Shown here one piece after another: positions 9,375-17,598 of a DNA stretch of 64,000 nucleotides. The stretch spans positions 1-64,000 of the forward strand of contig NZ_BDCD01000026.1 in the NCBI RefSeq assembly GCF_001613325.1, given 5' to 3'. The first letter of the stretch is position 1. The number at the start of each line of letters is the position of its first letter. Origin of the DNA: Nocardia yamanashiensis NBRC 100130 (GTDB lineage: Bacteria > Actinomycetota > Actinomycetes > Mycobacteriales > Mycobacteriaceae). Below the pieces are notes generated by a model, which saw nothing but the letters and a program-made list of their open reading frames with translations, was not told the origin of the DNA and did no database searches. The position numbers and the translations under genes are program-made.

Positions 9375-10078
9375 AGCTTCTCCTCGCTGGCCTGCACGTA
9401 CACCACGCCCTGCCCGACGCAGTGCAGCTGCATGGCCTCGCCGGAACCGCGGCCGACGGCGTCGCGCCAGCTCAGTGCCGTCTTCAATTCGGTCTGCACA
9501 TTGCCGTAGGCGGCCACGAACGCCTGCGGATCCACCACCACCGGGTACTGGCCGCCGACCTGGAGTTCCAGGAACCCGCCGTGCGCCAGCAGCACCGCGC
9601 TGCCCTGACCGGACAGCTGGGTGGTGAACATGCCCGCGCCGGTGAGCATTCCGCTCGCCGCGCCGCGCAGCGCACCCATCAGGCCGCCGCCGCGCCCACC
9701 GCCGCCACCGCCGCCCGAACTCGCCACGGAGACGATCGAACTCTGCAATTGCGCGGTATTGGCCAGCAGCCGTGAGGCTTCCACCCGCAGCACCGCGCCC
9801 GGCTGCATGTGCACGATGTGGGTCTCCAGACCCGCGAAACCGTAATGCACTTCGCCGTTGCCGGTGGCCAGCATGGTGCGCTCGTGCTCGCCGGCCATCA
9901 TGCGCCCGGCCATGCCCATCAGGCCGCCCATGCCGCCCATCTGGCCCGCGCCCGGAATCTGGTGCGGCTGGAAGGACACGTCGCCGGTGTAGAAGAGCAT
10001 GGACCCGGTGCGGGCCACCACTCCCCCGGCCCGTCCGGCGTGCACCTTGACGACTTTCCCGTTCACCTGCTCGAACAT
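9371..10078 (-). CDS. AIM24 family protein (second of three)
   Basis: Protein of 235 aa with an AIM24 fold: VVARTGSMLFYTGDVSF near residue 20, VEASRLLAN near 105, then a glycine-rich loop ([12 protein letters not shown]) and the C-terminal QLHCVGQGVVYVQ. The glycine-rich loop is a visible difference from its neighbours. GAGGGA lies six bases before the ATG. It starts ten bases after the first paralogue and overlaps the third. Confidence 0.75.
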   Translation of the reverse strand: MFEQVNGKVVKVHAGRAGGVVARTGSMLFYTGDVSFQPHQIPGAGQMGGMGGLMGMAGRMMAGEHERTMLATGNGEVHYGFAGLETHIVHMQPGAVLRVEASRLLANTAQLQSSIVSVASSGGGGGGGRGGGLMGALRGAASGMLTGAGMFTTQLSGQGSAVLLAHGGFLELQVGGQYPVVVDPQAFVAAYGNVQTELKTALSWRDAVGRGSGEAMQLHCVGQGVVYVQASEEKL

Positions 10079-10088
10079 CAGCGGTCCC

Positions 10089-10712
10089 TCACCGTTCCGC
10101 GGGCTGGATCAACACGACGCCGTGCCCGTCGTAGCGCAGCGAGAACGCTTCTCCGCCATCCTGTCCCAGCGCCGAGCGCCACGACACGTCGGTGACGAAG
10201 GACTGGTTCAGATTGCCGCGCGAGGCCACGAACGCGTCCGGATCCACCACCAGCGGGTACTGCGGGGACACCTCCAGATGGATGAGCGGCCCGCCCGCCG
10301 ACAGCAGCGCGACCTGACCGGTGCCGCTGACCGTGGTGGTGAAAAGGCCCGCGCCGGTGGAGGCTCCGCGCAGGCCCGCGAACGCCACATTGGTGCGCAA
10401 CTGCCCGGCGAAGGCCAGCAGCTGCTGCGATTCCACCTGCAGCGTCTCGTTGTTCAGGTTCACCACGGTGACGTGCTGGCCGTTGACGGCGAAGAACACG
10501 CGCCCATTGCCGGTGCATTCCATGAGGGACAGCGATTCTCCGGTGGCGCGGCGTTTCAGTCCCGCCAGCACCCCGTCGCCCCCGCCGAAACCGGCGCTCT
10601 TGAACTGCACATTGCCTTCATAGGCGACCATGGAACCCGCGATCGCGCGGAGGCTGTCCCCCGCGAGATGGGCTTCGATCACCTTCTTGGATTTCTCGAA
10701 CAGCTGCGCCAT
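10089..10712 (-). CDS. AIM24 family protein (first of three)
   Basis: Protein of 207 aa, shortest of three tandem AIM24 paralogues. It shows IAGSMVAYEGNVQFKSAGFG, FFAVNGQHVTVVNL, VESQQLLAF and a C-terminal LRYDGHGVVLIQPAE. I take the ATG at 10712 with GAGG upstream; a GTG one codon earlier is possible. It heads the minus-strand AIM24 group and is divergent from the double-TerD gene, sharing a 111-base upstream region. Confidence 0.75.
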   Translation of the reverse strand: MAQLFEKSKKVIEAHLAGDSLRAIAGSMVAYEGNVQFKSAGFGGGDGVLAGLKRRATGESLSLMECTGNGRVFFAVNGQHVTVVNLNNETLQVESQQLLAFAGQLRTNVAFAGLRGASTGAGLFTTTVSGTGQVALLSAGGPLIHLEVSPQYPLVVDPDAFVASRGNLNQSFVTDVSWRSALGQDGGEAFSLRYDGHGVVLIQPAER

Positions 10713-10823
10713 CACTGCCTCGTACTCGTATTTGCGGCAACCCTAACCGATCAGGTCAACGGCTGGTGTCCGAGTTTTCCCCTAGAGTGGCGTGCGTCAG
10801 CATCGACAAGCGAAGGGTCAGTC

Positions 10824-12041
10824 TTGTCCGCAGTACTGGTGAAGGGCCAGAACGGCCCTTTGAACGTCAATGATGTGGTGATCGGCATCCAGGTCGCGGC
10901 CCCCGCGGACCTGTCCGCGCTGCTGGTCACCGAGAGCGGCAAGGTGCGCTCCGACGCGGATTTCGTGTTCTTCAACCAGCCCACCGGTCCCGGCGTGCAG
11001 TTGCAGCCCGGCGCTCCCGGCCAGTCCGGCGTGCTGGCGGTGTCGCTGGGCGCGGTGCCCGCCGATATCGCGCAGTTGCGCGCGGTCATCACCCTCGACG
11101 ATCCGAGCACCAATTTCGGCCGGATCGCGCCGCCGGTGGTGACGGTGTCCGACAGCGGCGGAAATCCGTTGTACGAGTACCGCATCGAGGGCCTCACCAC
11201 CGAATCCATCGTGATCGCCGTGGAGTTGTACCGGCGCGGATCGGATTGGAAGGTGCGCGCCATCGGCCAGGGGTACGCGGGTGGTTTCGCGGCCCTGGTC
11301 ACCGATCACGGCGTGAACGTGAACGAGCCCGCCGCGCAGCCCGCGCCCGCGAGCTATCAGCAGCCCGCGCCGACGGGTGGTCCGGGCTATCCGCCGCCCG
11401 CGGGCCCGGGCTATCAGCAGCCGGCTCCCGAGCCGTTCCCGGATCGCGACCTGCCCAAGAACCATGCCGTCAGCCTGGTGAAGGGCCAGCGCGTCAACCT
11501 CCGCAAGGAGGGCGGCAGCGCGCTCACCTACGTCAAGATGGGTCTGGGCTGGGATCCGGTCAAGCGCGGCGGCCTGCTGGGCAGCCGCGCCGTCGATATC
11601 GATCTGGACGCCTCGGTCATCCTCTTCGCCGATATGAGCCCGGTGGATGTCGTCTACTACGGGTCGCTGGCGTCCAAGGACGGCTCGGTCCGGCATCAGG
11701 GCGACAACCTCACCGGTGAGGGCGCGGGCGACGACGAGGTCATCCTGGTCGATCTCACCCGGATCTCCCCGCAGGTGACCACGCTGCTGTTCACCGTGAC
11801 CTCCTACAAGGGTCACACCTTCGAACAGGTCGCGAATGCCTTCTGCCGCTTGGTGGACGGCGCGTCCAATGCCGAACTGGCCCGCTACACCCTGGCCGGC
11901 GGCATGCCCTTCACCGGCATGGTGATGGCCAAGGTCTACCGCTCGGGCGGGGACTGGAAGCTGGAGGCCATCGGCGAGGGCATCCAGGCCAAACATCCCG
12001 GCGAGGCCGTCCCGCAGCTGGGGCGCTTCGTCGGCGCCTGA
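10824..12041 (+). CDS. Double TerD-domain stress protein
   Basis: Protein of 405 aa with two TerD-like domains: the first about 1-175 (DFVFFNQPTGPGV, VELYRRGSDWKVRAIGQGY), a Pro/Gln/Tyr-rich linker (about 176-225), and the second about 226-405 (GLGWDP, DIDLDASVILF, HQGDNLTGEGAGDDEVILVDL, VYRSGGDWKLEAIGEG). The second keeps the acidic calcium-binding loops of TerD; the first has lost most of the acidic residues. The TTG at 10824 is preferred because AAGGG lies upstream and the frame before it has no family similarity. A TAGAGT box at 10783-10788 could be its -10 element. Cytoplasmic by sequence. Confidence 0.8.
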   Translation: MSAVLVKGQNGPLNVNDVVIGIQVAAPADLSALLVTESGKVRSDADFVFFNQPTGPGVQLQPGAPGQSGVLAVSLGAVPADIAQLRAVITLDDPSTNFGRIAPPVVTVSDSGGNPLYEYRIEGLTTESIVIAVELYRRGSDWKVRAIGQGYAGGFAALVTDHGVNVNEPAAQPAPASYQQPAPTGGPGYPPPAGPGYQQPAPEPFPDRDLPKNHAVSLVKGQRVNLRKEGGSALTYVKMGLGWDPVKRGGLLGSRAVDIDLDASVILFADMSPVDVVYYGSLASKDGSVRHQGDNLTGEGAGDDEVILVDLTRISPQVTTLLFTVTSYKGHTFEQVANAFCRLVDGASNAELARYTLAGGMPFTGMVMAKVYRSGGDWKLEAIGEGIQAKHPGEAVPQLGRFVGA

Positions 12042-12054
12042 CCCGCGCACGAGA

Positions 12055-12085
12055 ACGGGCCCGCACCGGATCGGTGCGGGCCCGT
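12055..12085. terminator. Bidirectional terminator hairpin
   Basis: Perfect 14-bp stem (ACGGGCCCGCACCG / CGGTGCGGGCCCGT) with the 3-base loop GAT, in the 57-base gap between the convergent double-TerD and mycolyltransferase genes. There is no long T tract, as is common in actinobacteria. Confidence 0.8.
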
Positions 12086-12098
12086 CGCGTCGAATCAC

Positions 12099-13100
12099 TC
12101 AGCCCTGCAAGCCCATGCCCTGGGCCAGCACCGGCCAGGATCGGTGCAGGTCGTCTTCCCAGTACGGCCAGTAGTGGGTGCCCACCGGATTGAAGTGGTA
12201 GGTGGCGGGGATGGCCAGGGAGTCCAGTTTGGTCTTCAGGTTGGTGGTGCAGCCGTTGACGGCGGCTTCGATGCCCATACCGAGACCGAGGTTCACGCCG
12301 CCGGTGATGCCGGGCGCGTTGGACAGGTAGTACTGGATGTCCTCGGGCGTGGGGATGCCGTTCCCGGTGGCGACGTAAAGGTTGGTGCCGCGCAGCTTTT
12401 CGGCGTGGATGACCGGATCGTTCTCGGCCCACAGCGGACTGTCGTCGGGGCCGTACATGTTCTGGGTGCTGCCGCCGGACCAGGTCTCGACCACGAATTT
12501 CACGAACTGGCGGCCGATGGGATCGGCGATCTGCGCGCAGCCGCTGTAAGCGGCGACGGACTGCCACAGCCCGGGTTTGGCTTCGGCGAGTTGCAGCACC
12601 GAGGTGCCGGTCATGGATACCCCGGCCAGCGCATTGCGGCCGGTGGAGTTCAGTTGCCGGTCCAGCAGCGGGGGCAGTTCCTCGGTGAAGAACGTCTTCC
12701 ACTTGTTGACACCGAGTTTGGGATCCTCCTTGATCCAATCGGTGTAGTAGCTGCCGCGCCCGCCGATGGGCAGCACCACGTTCACCGGCTTGTCGGCCAG
12801 CCATTGCAGCGCGGTGGTCTGGCCCTGCCAGCTCGCCTCGCCCTCACCGGCGTCGAGGCCGCTGAACAGGTAGAGGTTCGGGGCGGGTTGCGATTCGTCG
12901 GCCGGCCGCTGCACGTCGACGGCGACTTCCTTGTCCATCGCGGCCGAGTACACCTTCAGATGCCAGGTGCGGCCGTCCTTGTCGACGGAGGTGATGGCCG
13001 AGGCCTTGGCCGGGGCGGCGGTGGCGGCTCCGGCCACCACCCCCGCGGACAGGGCGGCGGTGAACACGGCGGCGGTGATACGGCGCAAGGAAGTTTTCAT
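12099..13100 (-). CDS. Secreted mycolyltransferase / antigen-85-type esterase at the end of the Ter operon
   Basis: Alpha/beta-hydrolase of 333 aa. A signal peptide ends near AATAAPAKA (~30). The nucleophile elbow is GVSMTG (160-165, Ser162), and a late VGTHYWPYW holds the likely catalytic His309. Antigen-85 proteins transfer mycolic acids between trehalose mycolates or to arabinogalactan outside the membrane. The ATG at 13100 lies one base after the TGA of the HAD gene, so it is translationally linked to the cytoplasmic Ter operon. I chose MKTS because it gives a standard signal peptide. Confidence 0.8.
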   Translation of the reverse strand: MKTSLRRITAAVFTAALSAGVVAGAATAAPAKASAITSVDKDGRTWHLKVYSAAMDKEVAVDVQRPADESQPAPNLYLFSGLDAGEGEASWQGQTTALQWLADKPVNVVLPIGGRGSYYTDWIKEDPKLGVNKWKTFFTEELPPLLDRQLNSTGRNALAGVSMTGTSVLQLAEAKPGLWQSVAAYSGCAQIADPIGRQFVKFVVETWSGGSTQNMYGPDDSPLWAENDPVIHAEKLRGTNLYVATGNGIPTPEDIQYYLSNAPGITGGVNLGLGMGIEAAVNGCTTNLKTKLDSLAIPATYHFNPVGTHYWPYWEDDLHRSWPVLAQGMGLQG

Positions 13101-13101
13101 A

Positions 13102-13953
13102 TCAGGCGGCGACCTCCGGGGTGGCGTTGTGGAACCAGTCGAGGATTTCCTCACCGGCGAGAATGCCCGCCGCACTGGTGATGGTCAGGTTGGGCGAGGT
13201 CCAGGCGAGTTGTTCGAGTTCGCCGTGCCGGGGCCGGATGGCGGCGTCGGCGGCGCGCAGCATCTCCGCGTCCAGCGCGCCGTCACCGGCGGCCAGCACT
13301 CGCGAATCGGCTTCCAGCACACCGGATTCGATGAGCCGGCGCCGCACCTCGGCGACCGCGCGGCTCTTGCAGACGGCATCGGGCATGGTGTAGATCTTGC
13401 GGCCCTGCTGGGAGGCGGACCAGCCGCGGGGGCGGCACCAGGCATCCCAGGCGGCGAGGAAATCGGCGGGCAGGGCGGCGGTGTCGACCACCAGGTAGTT
13501 GAAGAGGTGGTCGGCGACCCGGAACTTCTTGACGAAGGAATCGCTGATGCGGGACCGGAGTTCGGCGTTCACCTGCGAGAGGGTCGCGCTCGTGGTGCGG
13601 ACCTCGGTGTCGAGGTCGATGCGCCAGCGCAGATCGGGCTTGCCGTGGTGCAGGATATTGCCGCCGTTGGTGGTGATGGCGTACGGCCACGGCGCGCCCG
13701 GTAGCCGGATCCGGTTGAACTGCTTGATGGTTCGCGTGGTGGTGGGGATGACCGCGGCCGGGACGGTGAGGGCTCGCATGCGATCCGCGGCGGCGGTGGT
13801 CATATAGGAGAGCGGGGAGCCCTCCAGGTGTTCCACCACCACCGTGGACGGCTCGGGCGCGGCGCCGAAGGCATTGCGGGAGTAGATCATGGTGCGATCG
13901 AGATCCGTCGCCACCAGCACGGATCTCGGGGACAGGCGTCTTCGGTGCGGCAT
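13102..13953 (-). CDS. HAD-family phosphatase of the Ter operon
   Basis: Protein of 283 aa. The HAD motif I is DLDRTMIYS (17-25), with the two catalytic aspartates. Motif II lies in VIPTTTRTIKQF and the late motif in VLAAGDGALDAEML. The cap region resembles Cof/sucrose-phosphatase-type HAD enzymes. Start ATG overlaps the stop of the PRTase fusion (TAATG). HAD proteins in Ter biosynthetic clusters are predicted to remove phosphate from a nucleotide-like product; the substrate is unproven. Confidence 0.8.
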   Translation of the reverse strand: MPHRRRLSPRSVLVATDLDRTMIYSRNAFGAAPEPSTVVVEHLEGSPLSYMTTAAADRMRALTVPAAVIPTTTRTIKQFNRIRLPGAPWPYAITTNGGNILHHGKPDLRWRIDLDTEVRTTSATLSQVNAELRSRISDSFVKKFRVADHLFNYLVVDTAALPADFLAAWDAWCRPRGWSASQQGRKIYTMPDAVCKSRAVAEVRRRLIESGVLEADSRVLAAGDGALDAEMLRAADAAIRPRHGELEQLAWTSPNLTITSAAGILAGEEILDWFHNATPEVAA

Positions 13954-16352
13954 TACTTCTTCACGTCCTTGATCAGGCCCATACAGGCGTAGGCGAGGTC
14001 GGGCACGACCTCGACCGGCACGCCCCGGGCGGCGGCGAGCAGACGGATGTGGGCGTGCTCCGGCGCGTCCGCGTCGCGCACCAGCACCCGCCAGGGCAGC
14101 CGGCGCAGCAGCACCCGGGTGGTCTCGCCGACACCGGGTTTCACGAAATTGACCGAGGCGATGCCGTACTCTTCGCGCACCTTCTCCACCGAGGCCCAGC
14201 CCGCCCAGGTGGGCGTGCGATCCGCGGCTTGCACGGCGGCGACCTGCGCGGCCACCTGCGGGCGGACGGCGTCGAAGCTCGCGCTCACCCGGTCCAGCAG
14301 GCGCGCGGACACATCGTCGGGGATCAGGTCGCGGTAGTACTTGGCGCCGTGGAAGTCCCGGGGGCCGATCAGGGTGTCGTTGAGCACGGTGCGCGAAACC
14401 AGTCCGGACACAGTGGAATTCAGGCAGGCCGAGGCGATGAGGAAATCGTCTCGGGTGCCGTAGGTGCGCACGCAGCCGCCGGGATCGGCGAGCACCACCA
14501 GTTCGTCGTCGAAACGCGCGCCGCCCGCGGCCTCGTACGCCCGCAGCGCCTCGGTCAGTTCCCGGGTGATCGCGCCCTTGCCGGTCCAGCCGTCCACGAA
14601 CACGATGCTCGCCGGATCATGGTGCTGGGCCAGGTAATCCAGCGCGACCGGGTCGATGCCCCGGTCCCGCACGATCGACACCGCGTAGTGCGGGACGTCC
14701 AGCCCGCGGGTCGCCAGCCAGCGGCGCATCAGGATGCCGACCGGCGTGCCCGCGCGGGCCAGCGAGACCAGCACGATATCGGTGCCGCGCTGCGCCACCA
14801 CGAGTTCGGACACCGTCGCCACCGCCAGCGCGAGACGGTCGGCGCTGTCCTCGAGCACCCGGTCGAACAGCTCGCGATAGGCGGCGTCGGGCTGGTATTC
14901 GATGGGCAGCGATTCCGCGTAGTGCGCGACGCCGGACTGGATGCGCTGTTCGCGCTCGGCCACCTCGGCTTCCAGATCCACCGCCGACAGGTCCTTGAGC
15001 AGCCAGGTCACCTCGTCGGCGGCATAGGACCCGAATTCCGTTCCGCGCAACGGTTTCGGCAGTTCGGTGCGCGCGGCGGCGAGGGCGCGCGGATCGGCCT
15101 CGGGGAGCACGGCCAGCACCACGTCCGCGCCGGACGCGGTGAGCACGTCGAGCAGCCCGCCGTCGGCGGTGAGCCGGTCGGTGTCGGCGGGTTCGTCGAT
15201 GACGACCAGCAGGATCGGCGCCGCGGCGGCCGGTTCCGGCCAGGCCGCGTTGTAGACATAGCGGGCCGCGTCCTCACCGGCTTCCGGTGCGGTGAAACGG
15301 AATCCGCGCCGCAGCGGGTAGCCGGGCTCGTCCAGCACGTACGCCGGGGAGCGGGTGGTGGTCTGGTAGCGGGTGGGGATGCCGCCGTCGGCGAGGGTCG
15401 CGGCCAGCCGCAACGGCAGGTACATGAGCTCCTCGTGACCGAGCACGATGATCGGCCGGGTATGCCGGTCGCCGGCCGCGCCGCCCCAGGGCAGCGCGTC
15501 CAGTCCGCGCCGCAGGGTCCCGGCGGCGGCGGTCAGCGCGGCCTCGAAGGCGCGCCCGTCCGAGCGCAGGATGCCGTGCCGTCCGCCTTCGGGAACGCCT
15601 GCGGGCCAGGGCAGTTCGATCCGGGCGAGCTGGCCGCGACCGGCCGCGACCGGGTTCAGCTCCGGCTCGGGCAGCGCCTGCACGGAATCGACCAGGTTCG
15701 CCGGCAGCAGCGTCTCACCGGCGGCCAGGCAGACGGTGTCGATGCGCGCGCCGAGTTCGGCGGCGGCCGCGTCGAAAGCCGCCTTGTCCGCCTCGGTGCG
15801 CATGTCCACCAGCGAGGCCAGCACGTAGTGGGTGCGCGGGGTGAACTCGTGCAGCGCCCGGATGGCGTCCAGCGCCGTTGCGCCCGTGGAGATCTCGTCG
15901 TCGACCAGCACCATGGGCAGCGCATTCAGGAAGATCCGCGCGGGCGCGGGCTGCAGCAGATGCGAGGTGGCGTGCGAATGCCCCTCCTCGAACCCGGTGA
16001 GCGTCTCGGCGGTCGGCACCTCGCGCCGGGTGGAGTGCAGGTAGCACTCGGCGTCCACGCGCGCGGCCACGCAATGCCCGAGTCCCGTTGCGGTCTCGGC
16101 GAATCCGAGCACCACCACCGGACCGGTCACCACCTCGCGCACCAGCTCGCCCAGCCGGTTCCCGGCCTCGATCACCCGGTGCGGATCGGTCGGCAGATGC
16201 TTGCCCAGCACCGTGGACACCAGCAGGTGCGCCCGGCGCGGATTGCGCCGCAGCCCCGGTTCGACGAGCGCGGGGATCTCCCACTCCGCCACGTACGAAT
16301 TGCCGTGCCGCAGTCCGAGTCCCAGCTCCCGGGTGGCCCAGGGCGAGCTCAC
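13953..16352 (-). CDS. Four-domain fusion: phosphoribosyltransferase, TRSP, StiP/PRTase_1 and PELOTA RNA-binding
   Basis: Protein of 799 aa. (1) Residues 1-~200: orotate-type PRTase with the PRPP loop VLVDDEISTGAT (148-159). (2) ~230-455: TRSP domain ending in EFGSYAADEVTWLLKDLS. (3) ~465-720: StiP-type domain (also named PRTase_1), beginning near EREQRIQSGVAHYAESLP and containing VSLARAGTPVGILMRR and VFVDGWTGKGA. (4) ~724-799: PELOTA RNA-binding domain with AHIRLLAAARGVPVEVV. These modules are known from Ter-linked clusters, usually as separate genes. GTG start in a GTGA overlap with the CitE-like gene. The pathway is predicted to make a nucleoside-like metabolite. Confidence 0.8.
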   Translation of the reverse strand: MSSPWATRELGLGLRHGNSYVAEWEIPALVEPGLRRNPRRAHLLVSTVLGKHLPTDPHRVIEAGNRLGELVREVVTGPVVVLGFAETATGLGHCVAARVDAECYLHSTRREVPTAETLTGFEEGHSHATSHLLQPAPARIFLNALPMVLVDDEISTGATALDAIRALHEFTPRTHYVLASLVDMRTEADKAAFDAAAAELGARIDTVCLAAGETLLPANLVDSVQALPEPELNPVAAGRGQLARIELPWPAGVPEGGRHGILRSDGRAFEAALTAAAGTLRRGLDALPWGGAAGDRHTRPIIVLGHEELMYLPLRLAATLADGGIPTRYQTTTRSPAYVLDEPGYPLRRGFRFTAPEAGEDAARYVYNAAWPEPAAAAPILLVVIDEPADTDRLTADGGLLDVLTASGADVVLAVLPEADPRALAAARTELPKPLRGTEFGSYAADEVTWLLKDLSAVDLEAEVAEREQRIQSGVAHYAESLPIEYQPDAAYRELFDRVLEDSADRLALAVATVSELVVAQRGTDIVLVSLARAGTPVGILMRRWLATRGLDVPHYAVSIVRDRGIDPVALDYLAQHHDPASIVFVDGWTGKGAITRELTEALRAYEAAGGARFDDELVVLADPGGCVRTYGTRDDFLIASACLNSTVSGLVSRTVLNDTLIGPRDFHGAKYYRDLIPDDVSARLLDRVSASFDAVRPQVAAQVAAVQAADRTPTWAGWASVEKVREEYGIASVNFVKPGVGETTRVLLRRLPWRVLVRDADAPEHAHIRLLAAARGVPVEVVPDLAYACMGLIKDVKK

Positions 16353-17566
16353 GACGCCAGCGCTTTCAGCAGATCCACGAACGAAACCCCTTTGTTGGTG
16401 ACACCGAATACCTTGGCCCGCAACAGCGTCTGGCGGGCCCAGCTGCGATGCGGCTTCATCTCGTTCATCTTGTTGCGATACTCCGAGGCCGCCACGCCGC
16501 CCGCGTCCTGCTGCAGGATGTCGAGCGCGTCGGAGTATTCCTCGTGGGTGACCACCGACAGCGCGTGCACCACCGCCACGTGCGAGGGATGGATGACGGT
16601 CTTGCCCTGGATGCCGTTGGTGCGATCGAGCGCGATCTCCCGCAGCAGCCCGTCCAGATCCCGGCTGACCAGGTACTCCCGGAACGGCACCGCGTCCACC
16701 TCGGCGAACGGGGAGGTGCGCAGCATGGGCCGGAACATGCGCTCGTGGTCGGCGAAGTACTCCCAGACCGGGCCGGTGATGGTGAAGCCGGTGCCGTCGG
16801 TGCGGCCCAGATAGTTCACGATGTCGGCGATCACGTCGGCGACCACCCGCACGTCGTAGATGGTCAGGTCGCGGTCGCGCCGGATGCCGAAGGTGGAGCA
16901 CATGTCGGTGGCCCCGATGCGCACCGCCAGCACCTTGTCCCGATGCGCGGTGAGCATGTCCTGGATGCGATGCAGTTCCAGATCCCGGGTCTGCCGGTGC
17001 ACCAGCGCGGGCGATTCCAGCACCGGCATGCCGAACACGGTGCGCCCCAGGCGTTCCGACGCCGCTTCGATGGCAGCCAGGTATTTCTCGCCGGACGCGC
17101 TGTCGAACTTGGGGAAGATGAAACCGGTCAAAACCCTTGCGCCGGGCCCGATCCAGTCGATGATCTGGCCGATGGTCTCGGCGTCGCGCACCCGCACGAA
17201 CAGCAGCGGGAACAGGTCCACGCCCGCGCCGATCTCGTCCAGGGTGGCCGCGGCCTGGCGCTTGCCGAACTCCAGATCGTGGTCGGCGACGGCATCCTCG
17301 AGGTCGATGACCATCGAGCACACCCCGCGCTGGGCCCGTTTGATGATGGCGGCGGTGAGGTCGTCACGGGTGGCGGGCACGTACAGCGTCGCGCCCAGCG
17401 CCATCGCCAGGGTGTCGCGGTCGTGGGATTCGCCGAAGGGTTCGGGCAGGCGGTGGAACAGCAGGCGTAGCTCGGGTCCCGGTACCTGCCGGTGATGTCG
17501 CATGGGTATGCGCTTGTGCAGCGATACGGGAGCGACGTCCGGCCTGGTGGTGATAATCGCGGTCAT
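16349..17566 (-). CDS. CitE-like HpcH/HpaI-family C-C lyase of the Ter operon
   Basis: Protein of 405 aa. TIM-barrel landmarks are ALGATLYVPATRDDL, CSMVIDLEDAVADHD (metal-binding acidic residues), VRIGATDMCSTFG and GIQGKTVIHPSHV. CitE-like lyases cleave or form carbon-carbon bonds of acyl-CoA or 2-oxo acids with Mg2+. In Ter gene groups a member of this family is part of the predicted metabolite pathway. GGGGG lies just before the ATG at 17566. Overlaps the following fusion gene by four bases and is 32 bases after the coiled-coil gene. Confidence 0.8.
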   Translation of the reverse strand: MTAIITTRPDVAPVSLHKRIPMRHHRQVPGPELRLLFHRLPEPFGESHDRDTLAMALGATLYVPATRDDLTAAIIKRAQRGVCSMVIDLEDAVADHDLEFGKRQAAATLDEIGAGVDLFPLLFVRVRDAETIGQIIDWIGPGARVLTGFIFPKFDSASGEKYLAAIEAASERLGRTVFGMPVLESPALVHRQTRDLELHRIQDMLTAHRDKVLAVRIGATDMCSTFGIRRDRDLTIYDVRVVADVIADIVNYLGRTDGTGFTITGPVWEYFADHERMFRPMLRTSPFAEVDAVPFREYLVSRDLDGLLREIALDRTNGIQGKTVIHPSHVAVVHALSVVTHEEYSDALDILQQDAGGVAASEYRNKMNEMKPHRSWARQTLLRAKVFGVTNKGVSFVDLLKALAS

Positions 17567-17598
17567 CGTCCCCCATTTCTCCTACAAAGCGGTCGGTT

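Noticed and set aside
14049-16814. A 921-aa open frame on the plus strand
   Set aside because: It is antisense to the PRTase fusion and CitE-like genes, whose domain motifs are unmistakable. Its residue composition (Gly/Arg/His-rich) is that of a mirror frame in high-GC DNA.
13953-17321. A single 1122-aa frame starting within the CitE-like gene
   Set aside because: The N-terminal third is out of frame with the CitE-like protein and Arg/Gly-rich; the GTG at 16352 overlaps the CitE-like stop.
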